Assembly (NCBI GenBank): GCA_026874595.1
Contig: CM049312.1
Coordinates: forward strand, 49,109,429-49,173,428
Origin: Sipunculus nudus
Taxonomy: Eukaryota > Annelida > Sipuncula > Golfingiida > Sipunculidae
Direction: 5' to 3'
DNA: 64,000 nucleotides
Positions 58,709 to 64,000 of this stretch are shown here, piece after piece (within the stretch, counting starts at the first letter, position 1; the number at the start of each line of letters is the position of its first letter). The notes beneath the pieces are model-generated. The model saw only the letters and a program-made list of their open reading frames with translations, did not search any database and was not told where the DNA came from. The position numbers were made by a program, and so were the translations under genes.

Positions 58709-59359
58709 TTTTTTTCTCTACTTTTGTGATCTTTAAACATTTGGTCATCTGTAAACAGGGCACAAATCATAATGACAGGACCTAGAATCTTCTGTCCTCA
58801 CCTCCAGGGAAGCCCATAAAAGGTCTACATGGAAACCCGAAATAAGGTCCCTGTTACCCATATTCTGTGAGCTATGGGGCTCTGAAGTACCCCCCAGAAT
58901 AAAGATTTGGTCATATATTAACAGGGCACAAATCATAATGACTGGACCTAGAATCTTCTGTCCTCACCTCCAGGGAAGCCCATAAAAGGTCTACATGGAA
59001 ACCCGAAATAAGGTCCCTGTTACCCATATCCTTCATGCTCTGGGGCTCCGAAGTACTCCCTAGAATCAAGATTTGGTCATCTGTTAACAGAGCACAAATT
59101 ATAATGACTTGACCTAGAATCTCCTTTCTTGATATGCTGGGAGACCCCTGAAAAGTCATCTTGTAAACCTTGAAAATAGGTGTCTGTTACCCATATCCTT
59201 CATGCTACAGAGCTCCATAGTACCCCAATGAATATTGGATGATTTTATACAAAAGTTTGGAAAAAGTATTTCATTCAAATTTGACATTCAGATGATAAAA
59301 TTACTTTTGTCAATGTCTTCCTGGTCAGCTGAGCGTCATGACCCCTGGGTCACTTGTTA

Positions 59360-60880
59360 TTCTAAAAGTTAAAAGAAAATATAGGTTTTCAGTTGGAAAC
59401 TGTCTCAATAAGATATGAATAAATATTTTTTTTACATTTATTTTGTGGCGCTGTGCTCTTGGCAAGAAATTAATACCCCACTATGATAATGTTTACCTTG
59501 TAGACCTGGTCAGTGATTATGTTTACATTGCAAATCGGTAACAGACACGGGGGCATTCAGCTTTTCAGTGATATTTGACTGGATTTATTGTTGGACGTAT
59601 AAAGATTAGGTTGATGTGAGGAACACTTGAAAGATGAATGAAATCTACGTTGCAAGCAAACTGTTCCTGAAAAAAGAAACAGAAATACACATACCTCGTA
59701 AGTAGCAGAAGCGGACCCAACAGGACTCCATGCAGAGGGTCCGTATCCCATTTTTAGCTGTGTTAACCTTTTTTTTATCGTATCAGACAAAATTTGAGGC
59801 CTGAAACCCTCGCCACCACCCCAACCCACCCAAACCAACCCCGGTACTGAAATGGGGACCTTGAATTAGAGTTTGTCATTAATGCTCCTGGGCTGAACTC
59901 TCCATTTCATTAAGCGAGAAACATGTGTTTCTCTCTTTTACTGACCACACACATGGGTGAGAGCCTCATTCATTCGTAAGGCCAGACATGCTCAAATCCC
60001 TCACTGAAAGAAAGCATTATTCATATGAACAATAGCCCTTAATAGTTTTTGAAGGCAGTTCAGCTGTGCTCAGTTTAACCTCGCTCGCGCTCAAAGCATA
60101 ACTGTATACGTGATTCATTCAAAACTTTGTGGATACCTTGAGAGTACCCCTCTAAGAAGTTAATTAACTTTTGGGGTCAATCTGTGCATATTAAGTAGCT
60201 CATTTGCATAATTATGTAAATCAGCCATGTGTAAATTTGTTAATTTTATCAAATTCTCAAGTCTATCCATTACATATTTGAACATGTAACACTTTTTCAT
60301 AGAGGACATGAATCTAATGCTTACTGATGCACCCATTTACATATATAATTTACGGTAATTACATTTACTTAGATTTTACTTTAGGGACTTTAATTTACTT
60401 AGGGAAAAAGCTAAAACATCTTTAAAAATATGCAGTGTCATCATTAAGGGGCGCCAGTAAAGTGTCAAGTTCCCCTTAATTAATTCACACAATTTATATC
60501 ATTTAGTTATTTTTAAACACTTACCTTAAAAAATTAAGGAATAACATACTAAGACACAGGCTCTTTGTGATAATCATTTTTTGTAACACTACCAGTCTTT
60601 CAAACATGGATGCCATCCAGAATGCATAGACATGCAAAATTTAAGGAAATGTTTGAGGGGCAATTTGAGACTTAAATAATATAAAAAATACATTATATAA
60701 TATTTTCAAAACCCATCTTACGGTTATCATATTGTACTGTTAGAAAATCCTCCCTTGCATAAGACCTGTCTCCAACATCTCAGTCCTGCATGTGCTTTTC
60801 ATATAATGGTCATGTTAACATGTTATGTTTATACATGATATTTATCCAGTGAATTGCACAGGTTCGCATTAGGCCTTTAG
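59360..60880. other. PRPF19 intron 1, no gene recognised
   Basis: AT-rich with moderate unique sequence. No exon, TIR or tandem array is seen. Confidence 0.5.
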
Positions 60881-60887
60881 GCCTTGT

Positions 60888-61085
60888 CCATTATTCTGGG
60901 GACTAATTCTCAGCCCCATATCTTGGAGGATATGGGTAACAGAGATCTAATTTCAAGTCCAAGGAGACTTTCCATGGACCTCCCAGCATGTCAAATTGGA
61001 ATATCCTAGGTCGAGTGGTTAAGATTTGTGCCTTCTTAACAGACAACTGCATCTTCCAAGAACTCAAAAATAGAGAAAAAAATAG
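60888..61085 (-). repeat. Orphan satellite monomer fragment
   Basis: Minus-oriented partial monomer with 'tttttctctatttttgagtt', 'cgacctaggatattcc', 'catggaaagtctcc' and 'ggatatgggtaacagaga' on the respective strands. It is diverged from the main array. Confidence 0.7.
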
Positions 61086-61339
61086 CAACAGCAGTGTGAC
61101 TTTGTTTCATTAACTGTCTTCCTGTTGATTAGTGATACGCTCTGCATAGCAATACATGAATTTAAGTATGACTGGAAAATGGCTGCTTCTTGACTGGGGT
61201 TATGTGGTCAGAACCACTTGGCTTACAACCAACATTCATAAAATGTATGTATTATTTAATCACTGCTTACCATTCATGAAGAAAGAAAGGTAGGATCCCT
61301 GTGTATGATTAAAGCCGATAAATATATGAAAAGCTTGGA

Positions 61340-61455
61340 CATATAAATGGGTAAAACCCCAGGTAAAATATGGGTTAAACCTGGGTAAAATACATTTTAC
61401 CCAAGTTTTTCCCTCTTGGTTTGGTAAAATAGGTTTTTTACCCTGGGTAAATGTG
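61340..61455. repeat. GGGTAAAA inverted and direct repeats
   Basis: Alternating GGGTAAAA / TTTTACCC motifs (for example GGGTAAAATACATTTTACCC) form a compact hairpin-prone patch about 100 bp upstream of PRPF19 exon 2. Confidence 0.6.
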
Positions 61456-61548
61456 AACCCTGATGGGAGGCCCTTAGGGAGGGGAGACATGTATCTGATT
61501 TTGCATGACAAAAACAACCTTCTAGTCTTAATTTTTATTCTTTTTCAG

Positions 61549-61698
61549 TCAGCAATGAAGTACCTGAGCATCCGGTTGTATCTCCTGTGTCAGGCTGTGT
61601 GTATGAGCGGAGGCTGATAGAAAAATATATATCGGAAAATGGCACAGATCCAATGACAGGAGAAAAATTGACTCCTGAAATGTTGATTGAGATGAAGA
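61549..61698 (+). CDS. PRPF19: PRPF19 exon 2 (U-box)
   Basis: The acceptor TTCTTTTTCAG precedes 61549 and the donor A|GTAAGTATG follows 61698. The frame (phase 1 from exon 1) reads [15 protein letters not shown], then [18 protein letters not shown] and [16 protein letters not shown]. This is the PRP19 U-box, which binds the ubiquitin-charged E2 and needs no zinc. The match to animal PRPF19 is near-identical through the [14 protein letters not shown] core. The exon ends one base into the next codon. The coiled coil and WD40 repeats must lie beyond 64 kb, because no further PRPF19 exon is seen in 61700-64000. Confidence 0.93.
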
Positions 61699-61699
61699 G

Positions 61700-62390
61700 T
61701 AAGTATGATTGAATGTGAAACAAACAATTGATATTTAGATAAAAGGGGGAGAATTAGAATATAAGAAATGTAGGTTATCTGAAAAAAGAGCTGAAGAATA
61801 TGTGGGATTTATAGTTTAGGTAATAAGAAATATGGTATTATGTTATGAAGAAACTTCCCTATGACATTGAAATAACTTTAATTTCAGATGTGTTATCTGG
61901 AATGGGGTAAGTTGTGTGCTAATATAAATGAGGGTTGTAACTTATTAAGAGTGAGCGCTGTGGATTGTAAGTAATGCTTAAATCATAGGGTCTACAATAT
62001 CATAGGGTTTGTGCATCCTTAAAAATCATGAATTTTTTTTTATTTTAAATTTCATTACTTTAAAAGGCATGATTTGTTTAATTTCTCTTACCAGTTCAGT
62101 GATTATATCCTCAGGCTGAAAATTCAGGGGAAACAGACACTATGTTTTCAGCACAGCAGTTCTGCCACCATATGCAAACCTTCTACAAACAATAACTAAA
62201 AAAATTCATTTTGGGCGAAGATCACACATCTTCAGAAGGGTAGACTGCATGGATTGTTCTGAATTTAAGTTGCTGAAAGATCTTGGTTAGACTTACAATG
62301 CCACATGTCTTTTTTTGCCATTTTTGCACAGTTGAAATCCTTAATCATTGCCAAATGAAAATACTTTGACTTATGTGCAAATGCATAGAT
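61700..62390. other. PRPF19 intron 2, start
   Basis: AT-rich. A 25-bp stretch at 61889-61913 between a good acceptor (TTTAATTTCAG) and donor (GTAAGTTG) is micro-exon-like, but it does not match the expected PRPF19 sequence. Confidence 0.4.
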
Positions 62391-62394
62391 GTCA

Positions 62395-62640
62395 GTGGTG
62401 GATCCAGAGGGGGATGGGGCAGGGGGTTTGTGCCCTCCCTTTTGAGCCACCACAAGCATAAAAGCTTGCTAAAAGTCAACTGAGCTATAGCAATGGTTCT
62501 TTGTCAACTCTCTGTCTGTCCATCCATCTATTTGTATGTTAAACTGGCACATTCTGAAATGTTTTTGAATCCAAAATTCAACATACAGGTAGATCTCCAA
62601 GTTCTAAAAGGGACCCATGGGTCACAGCACTCAGCTGTTA
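62395..62640. repeat. MITE end and hairpin-element remnants
   Basis: GTCAGTGGTGGATCCAGAGGGGG (62390-62413) resembles the G-rich hAT MITE terminus CAGTGGCGGATCCAGG. At 62470-62500 is the start sequence of the hairpin element (AGTCAACTGAGCTATAGC...TTCTTTGTC), and at 62609-62637 its end sequence in inverse orientation (GGGACCCATGGGTCACAGCACTCAGCTG). This leaves a ~170-bp remnant. Confidence 0.5.
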
Positions 62641-62644
62641 TATA

Positions 62645-63630
62645 TGATAAAAAATATGAGTTGGAAATGAGGCACATGCTGGTTTTGTGTTGTAATAAAT
62701 ATAAGCTGTATTGTGAGTTGTTGGTGTTTAGTGTATGTATGATTTTGATAGTATCTTTGGAGACAGGGAAGAGGATTTATTTCATTTATTTATTAACAAA
62801 TGAAGTGCTATTGTCACACAGATTTTACATTGGCCATATAACTTATAAGCAGCACATATAATATAAGAGTTTAACTATTTGTTAAAATTTAATAACATAT
62901 ATTGTGCAAAATATAATTTTTATTAAAAAATAGTAAGAGAATCATGATTTTTCTTATTAAAATATAACTGAAATGATTATTAAAATAATATTATAGAATA
63001 TATTCATAAAAGCATTCATGAATACATTTTGAAAGTATTTGCAATGGTATTCAAATACTTCATTTTTACCTGAATTCCCATTCTTATGCAAGAAATTTTA
63101 TAATGATTCATATATGTATTCAAATAAATTTGCAAAGTATTCGCACCATGTCTGGTATTTATTCAGTTTTAGCCAAACAATGATGTTGAGAATCCAGAAT
63201 ATACAAAATTCACAAATTTAAATAATGATCATAAGTACCTGGTTTAATGGCTTTCATTTATATTAAAAAAAAAAAATGTAATATATTCACTTTGGACTAC
63301 TTTCACATCAGTCTACACACTAGACACAGTAGGAATTTAGATTAAAATTATCAACTGCATCTTTGTCTTTCATTAATTTCCTTCATATGATCCATAATGA
63401 TTAGTAATGAATAATATGATTTATTTTTGTTATCATTAAAACTGAACTGAAAAATACCATAGTTGACTGCATGGAGTTATTTGGAATACGTGACATTCTA
63501 TCCATCCGTACAAGATTCTTACATCATTAGTAACTGCAAGTTAATTTCCTGTTACTCATCATCTAACAAATTCCTTTTCTATTAATTTTTCTTTAATTTG
63601 TTATTGAAAACCAATAAAAATTTATTAATT
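62645..63630. other. AT-rich intron, nothing recognised
   Basis: Low-complexity AT-rich sequence. Open frames are short and without homology. Confidence 0.5.
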
Positions 63631-63639
63631 AATTGTATC

Positions 63640-64000
63640 CGCCAAAACGAAGTTTTTGACCGGGTTCCGCCGCGGTGGCGTTCGTTTCCGGAGAACTCCT
63701 CTGAGACTACTAGACAGATTTTTCCGAAACTTACACCAATTATCTGGCCACATGTGAACTGGTGCCTAACCAATTGGCCTTGACCTCTGACCTTTCCTCT
63801 GCCCAGCGTCCGTTTGTGCATCTGTTTCAACACATAAACCCACATATCTCAGGAACCGTTTGACCGATCAGAAAAAAAAAATTGTACAAATGTAGCCCTT
63901 GGATAGCTTTATAACATACACAAAAAATGGTGGCGCCACCTGCAACCATGTTTGCACAGTGTCCATCTGTTCATCTGCCATCGGTTAAAATCACTCATAT
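63640..64000 (+). repeat. Start of another satellite-type element, truncated by the window end
   Basis: It contains 'gaccgggttccgccgcggtggcg', 'aggaaccgtttgaccgatcag', the palindrome GGTGGCGCCACC (63931-63942) seen in every monomer of the 52-59 kb array, and 'tccatctgttcatctgcc'. It is related in layout but different in sequence, so probably a sister family. Confidence 0.45.

Larger units (their letters stand above)
52056..59355 (+). repeat. Hairpin-bounded satellite array, ~340-bp monomers (~19 copies)
   Basis: It starts with the hairpin TTAGCTCAGCTGACT-gaa-AGTCATCTGAGCTATAG, then CGTCCGTCTGTCC simple repeats. The monomers contain 'gacctagaatcttcattctt', TCTCCATGGAAACC, 'ggtctctgttacccatatcc', a C run after 'aaagta', 'ctgcagactggtggcgccacc' and 'ctctatttttgagacc'. 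It ends with CAGCTGAGCGTCATGACCCCTGGGTCAC. The last monomers (58755, 58925, 59092) are short, about 168 bp. The whole array lies in PRPF19 intron 1. Weak ORFs inside are monomer shadows. Confidence 0.9.

Noticed and set aside
52056-59355. CRISPR-like regular repeats
   Set aside because: The repeating unit is ~340 bp with no unique spacers, in an animal genome. This is a satellite array.
61889-61913. Micro-exon-like segment between a good acceptor and donor
   Set aside because: The 25-bp sequence does not match the PRPF19 region that follows the U-box, and such splice-site pairs occur by chance in AT-rich introns.

Overview
The window is AT-rich, intron-rich animal DNA crowded with transposable elements. 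The only host gene I can name is PRPF19. Its first two coding exons sit at 44630-44648 and 61549-61698 on the + strand, and the 16.9 kb intron between them is filled with repeats. Codon use, splice signals and repeat types (internal-satellite elements with hairpin ends, Academ-like, Ty3/gypsy, L1-like, CR1-like and hAT elements) fit a lophotrochozoan, probably a mollusc. That placement is inference.

Layout. 0-4.2 kb: three short inverted-repeat elements or insertions (513-732, 1020-2183, 2412-3880), then a signal-peptide-type first exon (3981-4079). 4.3-12.4 kb: a spliced minus-strand SGNH-hydrolase gene (8854-5777, four exons that join in phase). Its last exon carries eleven 48-bp (16-residue) tandem repeats. 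Two unrelated sequence motifs flank the gene as nested inverted pairs. 12.8-20.3 kb: two promoter-like, CpG/ETS-containing blocks in inverted orientation around a gene-poor interval. 20.3-23.4 kb: a DUF6589-like fragment, a solo-LTR-like repeat, a hAT dimerisation domain and a 480-bp segmental duplication.

23.4-39.7 kb: a mosaic of dead transposons. A minus-strand Ty3/gypsy element is dispersed as 3' LTR, RNase H/RT, integrase tail and gag. Two inverted copies of one L1-like LINE break it up. A 6.75 kb Academ-like DNA transposon (30711-37460) sits inside the plus-strand LINE copy, with ~150-bp inverted ends and a 3-bp GTA duplication that can be checked against the uninterrupted LINE copy in the same window.

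39.7-44.6 kb: LINE tail, a ~235-bp tandem array, a satellite element and a fold-back element upstream of PRPF19. 44.6-61.5 kb (PRPF19 intron 1): a 2.2 kb TIR element with 8-bp target duplication that holds a hairpin-ended element; an inverted LTR-like repeat split by a hAT MITE with a perfect 8-bp duplication; and a 7.3 kb array of ~340-bp monomers bounded by hairpin ends, with a second complete copy apparently inserted into it. 61.7-64 kb: start of PRPF19 intron 2, AT-rich with repeat remnants.

No CRISPR, operon or prokaryotic feature is present. Nearly all mobile-element coding sequence is broken by stops and frameshifts. The best candidates for intact coding are PRPF19 and the SGNH gene.
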